From: Nectonema munidae
Lineage: Eukaryota; Nematomorpha; Nectonematoida; Nectonematidae
Reading direction: 5' to 3'
Assembly (NCBI GenBank): GCA_030549495.1
Contig: JAUIRK010000014.1
Span: 310,001-374,000 of the forward strand
DNA: 64,000 nt
Shown here: in pieces, positions 42,163 through 53,104 of the stretch
Numbering within the stretch: the stretch's first letter is position 1
Layout of the letters: the number at the start of each line of letters is the position of its first letter
The notes under the pieces: model-generated
Database searches by the model: none
The model's input: only the letters and a program-made list of their open reading frames with translations
Told to the model about the DNA's origin: nothing
Translations under genes and position numbers: made by a program

Positions 42163-44454
42163 CAGGGTTTCTCAAACTCTTTGACCTAAGGTACCTTTTT
42201 GCTTTAAATTTTTTTTTCTCGAACCCCTACCATCCTGATATCGAAAATATGATGCTTTTTAGTGTACATTTTCAGTGAAATATTTTCAAATGTAAAACAA
42301 TCAAACTACTTTAACTTAAACGGATTTATTCAAAAACTAATAAAAAATTATAACTTGAAAACACAAAGGAAAAAATTTTGATTTTTCAACATTAACATCA
42401 ATCAGTGTGAAGGATGTGCCTGCTTTTTGTAAATAATATGTTCTATCCTTGGTACATTTTTGGATAAACACTCGTAAGTCATGCTCCACATTTAATACTG
42501 ATCTATGTTTGTTCTTGATATTTAAAAGCGCAGAAAAACCTTGCTCACACAAGTAAGTACTTGGAAACATTAGCAATGATTTCAAAACTACTTTAGATAT
42601 AAAGGGGTAGATATCACACATCTTAGACCAGAATGTTTTGAGAGAATGTGTTTCAAATGCATCTTTTGCAGTAGAGTCGTTTACCAACTCTAAAAATTCT
42701 TCTTACATATCTTCTGAGAGAAGACCATGCTAAAAGGATTTCTAATCAATTTCGATTCAATCTCATTTTGTTCTGGAAAATAAGCATGAAGCTCAATCTG
42801 TAAAGCTGCAAAATGGGATTTAACAAGCTTCAGGATTTCTAGTTTTTCTTTATATTCTCTTTTATCAAGCATTTCGCTAAGATGTTCAACCATAGTAAAA
42901 TTTCTATTTCCAATCCTTACTTCCCAAAGTTTAAGCTTCATTATAAACGATCTCAGTTTGTCCATGAAATCAATCAGTTATAAACTTACCTTAAAGTGAC
43001 AAATTAAATGAATTTAAAAGTGAAAAAATATCAGTTAAATAGGCAAGCTTTTGAAGCCATTGGTTGTCGATACTTTTCTTGCAAATTCCATTGACTTCAA
43101 CTTATTATCTCGCATGAAGAATTCAGTAAGTTCTTTTTTCAGTAATTCACACCTTGCTAATACATTTCCCCGGGCAACAAGCTAACTTCAGTGTGAACGA
43201 ATACATTTTCTTCGTTGCTTCTAAATTCCTGGCACAAGAGTGAAAAAATTATTGTATTTAAGGCGCTAGATTAGATTGAGTTCACCATGTGTACAACATC
43301 GTCAAGCATTGATTTAAAATCAGATGGGAGAGTTTTTGATGCCAACGCATATCGATGCAACATGCAATGAAGATGTTTTATTTTAGAAGTCACTTCCTCG
43401 AAAACCTGAACGATGGCCGAGCATTGCTCGTGCTCCGTCGGTTGTGATTGTACATACATTTCCCCAACGTAATCCTTCTTTTTGAAAAAACAATGAAACT
43501 TGGTTGAAAATATCTTCATTTTTTGTTGTTGATTTCAATGCTTGACAAAACAAAAAATCTTCCTTAAAATCTTGATCTTTGATATATCTTACCAATACAA
43601 GAAATTGAGCACATGAAGCAGTATGAGTCGACTCATCAATTTGAATTGCAAAATTTTCGAAAACAGAATCTTTTATTTCTGTAATTACCTGTTGCTTGAC
43701 ATCATCAGACATATCTGCTATTCGTTGATGAACAGAATCATTTGAAAGAGGTATTGATGAAACCTCCTGAGCAGAGTCACTTCCAATGATGAGACAACTT
43801 ATGTCTTTACAACCAGGAACTATCAATTTCTCTGCAACTTTATAGGGCTTTCCTCCTTGTGCTATTCTTAATGATACCATGTAAGATGCACGTAAGCCGG
43901 CTTCATTAAACTGAATAAGAGGTTGTGAAGAATGAAAAAGTGTTTTTAAACCTCTTCTTTTGTTTGAAAAATGCAATATTTTTGTGGTTGAAATTAGGAT
44001 GGCAACTATTTAAATGTCGTTTCAAAAAAGCATGCTTCATGCACTCTACTGATAAAACATTGTGATATTACACACTGAGGGAAATCTATGCTATTTTAAC
44101 TGAGAAGTGCATTGCCAAATTGCATGTAGCTCTCATCATAATGTCTTTTTTTATTATTGAATTCATAAAAAATCTAAAACTAACCTAAAAATCATAAAAA
44201 GATAAAAAAAAATCGAAAAAAGTCATTCATATTATTTGATAACATTAATTCATCTTTAAAATCTTGAAAAATATTCTTACCAATCAAATCAATTTTTGAT
44301 AATAAAAAAATAAATGCGTGCAACCATTTTAAAATTTAGTTAGACGAAAAAATCTGAAGTAATTTTTGAACTTTTTTAATAAAATTTTTTTCCAACTTTT
44401 AAAAGCTTGCGTACCTCTGAAAAATTTCTCGCAGCCCCAGTTTGAGAAACTCTG
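42163..44454 (-). mobile_element. Complete hAT element in the NDUFA8 intron
   Basis: The element runs from CAGGGTTTCTCAAACT to AGTTTGAGAAACTCTG (inverted ends, 15 of 16 matching). It is flanked by the perfect 8-bp duplication CTCTAAAG (42155-42162 and 44455-44462). The length is 2,292 bp. Next to the ends are GTACC/GGTAC-type subterminal matches (AAGGTACC and GTACCTCT). It encodes a broken ZBED5-like transposase on the minus strand, antisense to NDUFA8. Confidence 0.92.
42337..44040 (-). pseudogene. hAT transposase, ZBED5/SCAND3-like, broken
   Basis: The N-terminal end has ECMKHAFLKRHLNSCHPNF, the last part of a BED-like zinc finger. Next come GLRASYMVSLRIAQGGKPYK, FAIQIDESTHTASCAQFLVL (first catalytic Asp in QIDEST) and TITTDGARAMLGHRSGF (second Asp in TTDGA), and after a frameshift near 43400 KIKHLHCMLHRYALASKTLP (the hAT C-H motif). 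The C-terminal dimerisation region reads YLCEQGFSALLNIKNKHRSV then LNVEHDLRVF. The order and spacing match the ZBED5/GTF2IRD2-type hAT family. Further interruptions occur at about 43270 and between 42690 and 43270. A full-length product cannot be made, so this copy would need another source of enzyme. Confidence 0.8.
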
Positions 44455-44606
44455 CTCTAAAGGGATATGGAGGACCCTTTAGCTTTGAGGGAAGGGTCTA
44501 AATATGGAAGCACCCTTGTTTAGTCGAAGCCCGAGTTAAATATCAATTTTTTTAAATATTTGAAGCCTAAAACAAAATCAATTTTTTACCATAATGATTT
44601 TGTTAG

Positions 44607-44841
44607 GTGTAGAAAACAAGAGTACTATTTTGACAAGTGTATGTTGGACAAGCTTGGCATGACAAGATTTGAACGTGGCTACCTCTCTCGCCCCCATATC
44701 CACATAACAAAACGCCCAAAACCAAAAGAATGGCATGGTCGAGATTACACTTCTGACATGAAGCCGGACATGCCTGATGACGTCTCTATCCCCAATACAA
44801 TAAATACCAACTTTGGATTGGAGCACAAAGGCTTTATATAG
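44607..44841 (+). CDS. NDUFA8: NDUFA8 terminal exon
   Basis: The exon follows a TGATTTTGTTAG acceptor and ends at TAG 44839-44841. It reads CRKQEYYFDKCMLDKLGMTR, then LSRPHIHITKRPKPKEWHGR and ends NFGLEHKGFI. Human NDUFA8 has [20 protein letters not shown] and then KVKTDRPLPENPYHSR, so both the last CX9C pair and the proline-rich tail correspond. The first base completes the codon split by the intron. AATAAA at 44943 would serve as the polyadenylation signal. The tail beyond the RPKP segment is longer than in human and has its own sequence. No decay is seen, so the gene appears functional despite the hAT insertion in the preceding intron. Confidence 0.88.
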
Positions 44842-44942
44842 AAGGCTCTAAATTCCCTTATGAAAGTTCTACGCTCACTTCTCTGCTTTAATATTAATTT
44901 ATATTTTTGATGAAAATAAGCATGTCCTGATGCAGCATCCCT

Positions 44943-44948
44943 AATAAA
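44943..44948 (+). promoter_or_regulatory. Polyadenylation signal of NDUFA8
   Basis: AATAAA about 100 bases after the NDUFA8 stop codon on the same strand. Confidence 0.5.
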
Positions 44949-46324
44949 AGTTTTACTGTGTTTGAGCTAAAGTTCTTTATTTCTCACTTATCTTAAAATT
45001 GGTGTCTTTCAAACTTTTAGTTGTCCTGTACGTTTTTTATCCATCCTTATTCAATCGTAAAAATTAAAAATAGTAAAAACCTAAACTTTAAATATAATTC
45101 GTTATAAAAACAATTTTTGTATATAATTAGACTCTTAAATTTTTTTACTGGTATGGAAATTGAACACACTTTTCCATTAGTTAATATGAATAAAATTAGC
45201 AAGAATATCATGTTAGAGATTTGCGTCGGATAATACCCATAATATTTTTAGACCTCCCTTACCCAGCTGGCATTTAAGCACCCACTTCTCCTAAAACTCT
45301 TTAAATCCTGTCTGTTTTATAGAATTGGTCTATATTTTTTGAACTGACAAAATCATACTCATAAATTTAAAAAGAAAATAAGTTCATTGTTTCGTTAAAA
45401 ATGGACTAATTTTTTTAATGGTAAATTGTTTGGGAAAATTTATTAAATTATATCTTCTACTGCTAGTGTTATTCCTGCAATACTGAAGTTTCTCTCACTA
45501 GAGGTATTTAAAGGAAGCGTATTTTATAGATATTGTAGCAAGCCTATAAATGATATGAGGGTTCTTTTTTCATTTTATAACTCATATACTTTCCAAGTTC
45601 TCTACGAGAAGCTGAAATTTGATATACATATTTTTTGGAAAATACCTTTTCTCCAAAATTTAAACTTTTCTTTGCCACATAAGAAAGTATATATCTTTCT
45701 GGACTAGGCTTATAATTATCTAAACGTTCACTTATTTTTAAAACTGATATTTGCTTTGTTGTGATTCCCAGCAGTATTGAAAATATTCGTTCACAAAGCC
45801 GTGTTAATGGACACAGTATTGACTTTTTAGTATTCTTTTTTTTACTCATGATAAAATAAGTTATTGTAAAAAATTAGCGACAACCGCAATGACTTGATAA
45901 AAAAGTTAAACAAAATGTTCAAACTTACAAACAAAAAATACGTAGCAGACAAAGACTTACAACTGCAATGACGATAATAATAATAATGATTATAGCTGAA
46001 AAAAAGAACAGAACACTTTGCAGATGATCACGGTATAGAAGGCTTTAATAATAATAACTGACCGATGATGAAAAAATACGGCAACCAGATTATCATTTTC
46101 CGATGCGGAATTTTGTGTAGATTACGAAAATCATAATATAACTTTCGTATACCCTCCAGTTCTGCGTAAATGGCTGATTTGCAAAATACTACACTTAGAT
46201 AAAAATTTCTATTTCTACACATGAAATATTTATTTTTTCTAACTTTTTTTAGAATTTTTAATAATATACTGAGAATAATGCCAAGGAATTGTAAAAATCC
46301 AGCTGATAAATTTTGTTTCATTTG
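44949..46324. other. Intergenic, with an unidentified minus-strand frame
   Basis: AT-rich. A 101-codon minus-strand frame at 45544-45849 begins MSKKKNTKKSILCPLTRLCE and contains RIFSILLGITTKQ, faintly like the CER-FS---I-TK segment of hAT dimerisation domains, then KPSPERYILSYVAKKSL. The resemblance is too weak to assign. Confidence 0.35.
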
Positions 46325-48032
46325 GGGGAGCTAACTCTCAATAAATGCAAGAGGAGATTCACTCAGAGAGTTAAAAGGCTATATAAAAGTTATTTTGGGT
46401 GTGAAGTCGAAGATCAGGATAAAAACTGGGTTCCTCACATCTGCTGCGTTAAATACACGAGTGCTCTATCCTCATGGGTTTGTGGTAAAGGAAAAGGTTT
46501 AGGCTTTGGCGTACCGATGATATGGCGTGAACCTAAGGATCGTTCATCAGATTGTTACTTTTGCATCACTAATATGGTGCTTAGTTTTTATGATTTCCTA
46601 GTTTATGTTGCTTTTATTTAAAACAAAATATTTTTTTTATATAGGTTGCAACAAAAAAGGAAAGAAAAGATTAGTGTACCTTAATTTGGATTCAGCCGTA
46701 AGACCGGTACCCCATTCTGAACATATACCAGTACCTAATCCACCACTAACGTTCTCTTCTGAAAGCGATGACTCAATTGATGATTCCAAAACACAAGATA
46801 TCACCTTTTCAGCCCCAGCTTGTTTCGAAAAAACCTTTATTTGTCAATCAAGCTCACCTTTGTGATCTTGTTCGGGACCTTAAACTTACCAAAGAGTCTA
46901 GTCAGCTTCTCGCTTTTAGACTTCAAGAATGGAATTTAGTTGAAAGTGATGTTCGCTTAACGGCATTCAAAAAGCGCTTTGAAGACTTGGAGAAGTTTTT
47001 TTCTTTAGAAAACAATTTAACATTTTGTAACAACATTGCGGGGCTATTCAACGCTCTCGAAATGAAGCCACAGAATGGAGGTTGTTCATCGATGGATCTT
47101 TATAGTATAAAAGCAGTTTTGTTACACATAGGAAACAAACTGCCTTCAGTTCCTATAGCAGATTCTATCATTTTAAGAGAGACTTACAAAAATTTGGCTT
47201 TCATTTTGAAAAAAATCAATTATTCAGATCACGAATGGCTCATTTGTGCTGAATATTGAAGAATATATATATTCTACTTAAAAGTAGTTGCAATTTTGAA
47301 TGGCATTCAAACAGGTTATACTAAATTTATGTGCTTCCTGTGCAAATGGGATAGCCGAGCCGAACATTATGTTCGTACAGAATGGCCACCGAGGGATTGC
47401 ATTATCCCGAGATCTTGCAATGTTATAAATCATCCGCTAGTTAAAAAAGAAAATGTTATTTTACCACCTTTGCATATAAAGCTAGGGCTGATGAAGCAAT
47501 TCACAAAGGCCCTTGATCATGAAAGCCCTCTTTTTTGTAACTGAAAAAACTTTTCCCAAAAATAAGTGATGCGAAAATCAAAGAAGGCATATTTGTAGGC
47601 CCTCAAATACACAAACTATTTTTTGATCAACATTTTGAATTACAAATGGATGAAAAGGAGCTGAATGCCTGGGTTTCGTTCAAAAATGTTTGCAATGGCC
47701 TTTTAGGGAAACATCAAGCTCAGAGGGAAATCTTCGTTGAAAGCTTAATTCATTCCTACCACAAACTAGGATGTAAAATGTTCTTGAAATTAGATTTCTT
47801 GTACTCGCACCTATCCTTTTTTCCCAAAAACGCAGCAGATGTGAGTGATGAACAGGGAGAAAGGTTCCATTCGCAAATTTGCATGATGGAAACTAGATAC
47901 AAAGGAAAATGGAGCCCAGTTATGTTACCTGATTTCTGTTGGAACCTAAAAAGAGAGCTCCCAGAAACTTCATATAAAAGAAAAAAAATAGCAGGGCTTA
48001 AAAAACTTACCATTTTATCTTGTTTTCAATGA
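46325..48032 (+). pseudogene. Broken member of a multicopy arthropod family of unknown function
   Basis: A run of plus-strand blocks reads NWVPHICCVKYTSALSSWVC and GFGVPMIWREPKDRSSDCYF; then SAVRPVPHSEHIPVPNPP and LVRDLKLTKESSQLLAFRLQ; then SIKAVLLHIGNKLPSVPIAD and NYSDHEWLICAEY; then QTGYTKFMCFLCKWDSRAEH and LPPLHIKLGLMKQFTKALDH; and near the end EQGERFHSQICMMETRYKGK. I know this set as a family of uncharacterised, highly repeated proteins in arthropods and some other invertebrates; the repetition suggests a mobile origin. A likely intron lies between 46578 and 46644. Frame changes near 46800 and stops near 47257 and 47542 show it is broken. No terminal repeats were found. Confidence 0.65.
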
Positions 48033-48454
48033 ATGAATCAATTTTTACTTCCCTAGTTTTTTCAACTTTTGAATAAAATAACAGTACATATGATATTTTT
48101 CAAATTCAAATTTATAAAAAATTGTGGCGTCATGGAAAGTTTTCGTTTTTATTTTCGTGATCACCACATCAAAATTGGCTAAAAAATGTTATAGCGGTTT
48201 ATGTATTTTTTCAAAAGTTTAAAATTGTCGGACAGATCAATCACATTTTATATAACCGAAAACGCATGTTAATGCTGTTCGTTGTTAGCAAAGAAGAGAA
48301 TTTATCTATATCTGTTTATAAAAATATTTTTTATTTGAAACAGTTCGTGTAAGACATGCTTACAATTTTTAGCGGATAAATTAACAATGATTTAAATTAT
48401 GAATTTATTGTTTAGACAAAAATAAGAGAAAACAAACAGTTTATTATTTTAAGC

Positions 48455-48640
48455 AGAACGCACTCTAACTTTTAAAGGCTGTTTGTTTTCAACACAGTGG
48501 ATATAGTAACGGCCTGGAAATCTTCTTTGAAACTTTTAATGATCCCAGCGTCCACAGGCTGAATGTGTGAAGTGGTGTTTGATGGAAGGAACAGTATCGT
48601 TACATTTGACATTTCTTGTGACTTCTGACTACTAACGTTA
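48455..48640 (-). pseudogene. pogo/Tigger (TIGD/CENP-B-like) transposase fragment
   Basis: The minus strand reads NVTILFLPSNTTSHIQPVDA, then GIIKSFKEDF, and with a slip YYIHCVENKQPLKVRVRSA. The segment LPPNTTS-IQP-D-GII--FK--YRR is the hallmark of DDE_1 transposases (pogo, Tigger, jerky, TIGD), and its D is the third catalytic residue. Only this ~50-residue piece is visible. It is an old remnant. Confidence 0.7.
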
Positions 48641-51408
48641 TCTTATACTTATACGCTTCCTATTTGCAAAGCTAAATATATGTCACAAGTAATTCACAAT
48701 TACTAAAGAAAGTCTAAATATTTTGTAACTAAACTTGGCGGATTATTGAGGCATTATTTGAAGAAAATATGACTTTTGCATCTTAAAATCAAAAGACGGA
48801 TGTTGCGGTAGACGGTTTATAAAGGAAAAAATACAAAGAAAAATTGACGAATTTTCGAGGTTTCACCATATTTGAAAATATTAAAGTAATTTCATGAAGG
48901 TTATTAACGCTCATACCATCTTTAAGTGATTTTTCATCCATTTTGATTGTTAAGCTTTCATAAATAATCTATTTTAACTAATCAAAAAGTCAAGCTTTAT
49001 CTATTTTCAATTTTATTATTAGATAAAAAAAATGAATTTAGTTTACAAATAAAGACAAAATATCATCAATAAAACAGATAATTACATTTTTTACTCTTGA
49101 GTGACATTTCACCCAAGTTACTTTCTATATAAAAATGCATCAATGGAATGTTTCACCGTTCTTACAATAGATAAAATTTCAAAAATAGATTTTTTGTTAC
49201 ACATATCCCTTTTACTATTTCGCAACCATTTTTATTGAATTTGTTTTTGCTTCCTTTTTATGTTTCCGTTGTTCTTTTATTTTTGAAAAAAAGTCTTTGC
49301 GTTTTGAAAGTGATGAGGAACCAATGGATGTTATCTGAAGTAAGCTCTGATCATAAAAATGCTTTATTTTAGTGTAATAAATGTCTAATTTTTAGTAAGT
49401 ATTTATTGTTTTTTAATCAAAAATAATGAAAAAAATATATATACTTTGGTTGAAGGGTTAAATATGTTGGTAAAAATAAGGAGAGTAGTATGAGGGTTAA
49501 ACAGTTTGGAGAATATGTAAAATTCAATTCTAAACAATTTACGACTTTTTAAAGAACACATTTTTGGTAAAATGAAATTGACATTTAAAAATTCTGTTAA
49601 AAATGCCAGGAACTAATTTTTAAGAAAATTACAAAACAGAAATAGGGGAGATTCTTAAGCAATCGAAAAAACCCCCCTGTGAGAAATGTACAGAAGAAAT
49701 ATTGCAAGAACAACATGGATAAATTATAAAAATGATTTTTTCATGATAGATCATTCGATTGTAGTGTATTTGAACACGATATTTAATGTAAAGCTACATC
49801 GAAGAGATGAAGAAAATTAGATTTGTCATATCGGGATCAATATAATCATCAAATGTTGAAAGCAAAAGAGCTTTTTCTGGTGCAGAATTTTTATTTCAAA
49901 TCTTCGTTCAAATATGCCCAAAAGAACATTAAATCTTTTATGAATCTAAGGTATTATTTTTTAGAATAAAAAATTTAGATTTCAAGAAAGGGAATTTTTT
50001 GTTTGTTTATGCTAAAAGATATATACTTATAAATGTTTAAGATATGAAAGATAACAGGCAACCTAGGAACATTATGCACGTATCTATAAGTATGATATAT
50101 TCTTTTGTAAATATTTGTATATTTATATATCAAAAACGGTTTTGAAAAATTTTCATGTTAACAAGACAGTTTTATAGATATCCGTTATTTTCAACATTAG
50201 TTTATACCCATGTTTACGAATTTATCTATTAACAGACTTAATTTTCCATTTGCTATATTCAAAAAATACGCATTTGGTTTTGCACAAAGGATATTCGAAT
50301 CTTTTTTGCAAAAAAATTCAGAGAAATATCCTTAATTAACACAATGACCCCCAATTTGGAAAGTAAACCTGTCTATCTATTAAATTTAAAAAAGGCGTAA
50401 AATTAGCTGTCATTGTAGCGCCAAAACCAGTGTCTGGCTCAGGTTCGCCTGAACCTTGTTTGCAGCAATACTATTAATTTCACTTCGGATATTCAAAAAG
50501 GAAGTTACGATTTATTATATATTAGATAATAATAATTAAAATGATCATTTTTAATACTAACTTCTATTATTTTTTTAATTAACCAGATGGTTTATTAGTG
50601 AAATAGGCACGTAGAAAGTTAGTTAGTTAGTAAGTTGGATTCTATTTTAGTGTAGTCATTGCACAAAATTCACTATTAAAACCTTCTTAAAACATACATG
50701 TATAATTCATTTATAAATTTCAATTTTGGAAAGGGCCACGCTTAATCGTCCAAAGCATACAAAAGGAGGCACTTGCATAAGTGGAATTAATATTAACTCT
50801 TTCAGTTCTAAAGGGACCCAGTGTCCCATAAAATAAAAAGCGTCTACTTTAAGTTCTATAGAGCCTGCGTCTTTGAAATGATAATCTCATCTATTTTATG
50901 AAGAAGATTTTGTTATGATCTCATTTCGAATTTAGCAAGGCAGACAATCATATTTAATCAGGAAGATGCATGTTAAAATTTTTCAAAGATATTTTGAATT
51001 CTAGAAGACGTAGATAAATTAAAAAAAAATCACAGATACTTTTAATTTAGTATTAAATCAAAATAAAATTTTAAAAACAGATTTTTAACAGTATAAAATA
51101 TAAAAATTAATTGAACGATTCCATTTTGGTATTTTTATATTCATGCATGTGTCGTGGCAATAGAAAACGAGACTAAAAATTATAAACCAAGAAACAGAAT
51201 TGTGCTCGTATGTTTGCTGTGTTTACGCTTAAAGATAAATACCACACTATTTTGTTATTAATACTCGAATCTCCTCTCTCTTTTATATTTCCGTGAAGAT
51301 GGTGTAGACAAGTAGACACTGAAAATTCGATTTATTTTTGTGTTAAATCTGTTAAATATAAATTTTATAAACAGATTTTTAGCAGTATCAGATACATATC
51401 ATTTTCAA
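48641..51408. other. Long AT-rich stretch, little recognised
   Basis: No gene could be supported. A short frame ending RFESDEEPMDVI at 49297-49338 is protein-like but isolated. TTAACTCTTTCAGTTCTAAA at 50795 resembles the left end of the TTAA MITEs (TTAACCCATTAAGTCCCAAT), and GAAGGGTTAA at 49452-49461 resembles a right end; neither has a clear partner. Confidence 0.45.
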
Positions 51409-51476
51409 TCAAATTTCTTTTTTAGAATGTACGGTAAAATGATCTTGAACACAATTAGCAGGAAACCAACCTTTTT
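51409..51476 (-). CDS. ZDHHC6: ZDHHC6 terminal exon
   Basis: The minus-strand acceptor CTTTCTTTTTTTAG precedes 51476. The exon reads KGWFPANCVQDHFTVHSKKE and ends I-stop (TGA 51411-51409). Human ZDHHC6 has RGWFPRNCVEKC at the end of its SH3-like domain. The first two bases complete an AAA codon begun by the 35-nt exon at 56388-56354, so the frame runs SKSNGK-KGWFP across the splice. It lies almost 4.9 kb from that exon because of an intron containing a transposon and a MITE. The C-terminal KKE motif resembles an ER-retrieval type tail, which fits an ER palmitoyltransferase. Confidence 0.75.
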
Positions 51477-51908
51477 CTAAAAAAAGAAAGTATTAAATTA
51501 TATAGAATTTCTGAAAATAATTTTAAAAAAAAATTGCTTCAACTACACTTTTGAAAATCGCCTATCAACTTTTTATCTGCTTGCAAACAAGTAGTCTGCT
51601 CTAAGCTTTTTAAAATTACTTAATTTTGTTCCTCACTTTGCATTTTTATCAGCTTGGATATTTTGTAAACTAGATTACAATTTGTATAAAGTCTACATAA
51701 AAATAAAATACAAACTAACAAAAACTAAAACAAAAGAGAAAAATTATTATGAAAAATAATTTAAAAAAACAAGTTTTTTTTAAATAAACATCAGTTTATT
51801 TAAAATTTACATATTTTTATTTAGCATGATCAAAGTCTCTGAGATGATAGCCAATTGAAGAGTAATATTTCAGTAAAACTGTACAATTTGTTCGACAAGC
51901 GTAGTACT

Positions 51909-52137
51909 TTAAAATATTAATTCAATCTTGTCATCTGCAGGCTGATCTTCTGTATCTTTCTTTTCTTTTTGTTTTATATAGCTTCTAACAAGTTCTTCAA
52001 AATTATTTTCTTCATTTATTCGAACGTTGTCTAATTTTAAAAAGTTACTCTCTTCAAATTTATGATCAGAAATTTGATTTTTAAATTCGGTCCATGGTAG
52101 AGGAATTAGGTTATCAATATTATAATTATATCGTATG
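51909..52137 (-). CDS. Exon-like block inside the ZDHHC6 intron, unidentified
   Basis: A minus-strand frame open for about 76 codons ends in TAA at 51909-51911. It reads NIDNLIPLPWTEFKNQISDH, then KFEESNFLKLDNVRINEENN, FEELVRSYIKQKEKKD and ends DDKIELIF. The composition is coding-like (LPLPWTEFKNQ, RINEENNFEELVRSYI) and the acidic, lysine-rich tail looks like a protein C-terminus. The acceptor AAAAAG is weak. It cannot be part of ZDHHC6, because it has its own stop before the ZDHHC6 terminal exon, so it would belong to a nested gene on the same strand or to a pseudogene. I do not recognise the family. Confidence 0.4.
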
Positions 52138-52517
52138 CTTTTTCATTGGTCAAAACACAAAAATATTTAAAACAACTAATGTTACCCTTTTTAATTATAA
52201 TCCTTTCAATCATCATTAATTAATTCAAAACATTGAATCTAACAATTTATTGATTTCACTAAATCAGATAGATAAAAAATTTTGCTTTCCTTAACTATAT
52301 TAATAGATGATTACTTCTTTTCTAGATAAAACTTGAAAGGAAAATAATACTTTTGTCATTGCGATGCATAACAGATGTATTAGCTGGTAAAGAAATACTC
52401 AAGCTTAATATTCAAAAATTCGAAATCTGTTTTTTAAGTTTCTGAAGTTAAGGAAAATAAAAAAAGTTGCGAATTGTTTGAAAGTGTTGTTTGCAAAATG
52501 GTTTTTCGTTAATCAAC

Positions 52518-52640
52518 AGTCTTTTATTAAGTCAAAATGTGTCTTTTGTGAGAGAAAACTCGTTTTATCAGAAAAATCAAACTCTTTTTTCACATATCTT
52601 TTCCCAATATTTTGAGTTTGCAAAAAAATCTGTGCCAAAT
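52518..52640 (-). CDS. Second exon-like block inside the ZDHHC6 intron
   Basis: The minus strand after GATTTGGCACAG reads IFLQTQNIGKRYVKKEFDFS and then DKTSFLSQKTHFDLIKD, with GTTGAT as a possible donor. The frame is also open upstream (KKPIDLAQ), so the left boundary is uncertain. It may be an earlier exon of the gene ending at 51909, although the phases could not be matched directly and another exon would be needed between them. Confidence 0.3.
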
Positions 52641-53104
52641 CAATTGGTTTTTTGAATAAAATGACTTTTTAAATTATTCTGTTAAATACATTCATCTTGA
52701 AACTTTACTAGAATAACATTAATTTTTTCAATTTACTATATTGATATAAATGCAGAATGAAGACAGATCCAGATTTAGAGGGAATTCAAATTAAAATTTA
52801 ATATTAAAATTTGAGAGTAAGAAAAAATCAAGTTTTCTCACGGTCCGGGTTTCGCAAGCTGAAATACAAATATATGGTATACTTTATATATGAGATCAGA
52901 ATTAAAGATAAAATATCCACATTCTACATATATTAAATATATAACTTGGACTAAAGATTCTCAAAAGACATAAAATATAAAAATAAATTTTAGTTAAACG
53001 GAGTGTGTTCTAGGCTCGGATTTACTCGATTATTAGATATAGACATACAGTTCTGTCGTAAAACTGATTTTAGTAGCGGCAGGACTATAAGAAAGTGTAC
53101 ATTA

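Larger units (their letters stand above)
40950..44606 (+). other. NDUFA8 intron holding two mobile elements
   Basis: A GT-AG intron of 3.66 kb (GTAATA ... TTTTGTTAG). More than half is the hAT element 42163-44454, whose right end lies about 150 bases before the acceptor. A 128-bp TTAA MITE lies at 41406-41533. Confidence 0.8.

Noticed and set aside
45544-45849. A hAT transposase dimerisation domain in the minus-strand frame
   Set aside because: Only a vague CERIFSILL resemblance; neighbouring hAT motifs and ends are absent.
38026-49461. One very large piggyBac-type element between TTAACCCTTCAATAGG and GAAGGGTTAA
   Set aside because: The shared end is only about ten bases, the interval contains the NDUFA8 gene, and related short MITE ends are common here.
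51409-51476. Exon of the nested gene rather than ZDHHC6
   Set aside because: Phase matching to the 35-nt exon and the GWFP-NCV motif both point to ZDHHC6.
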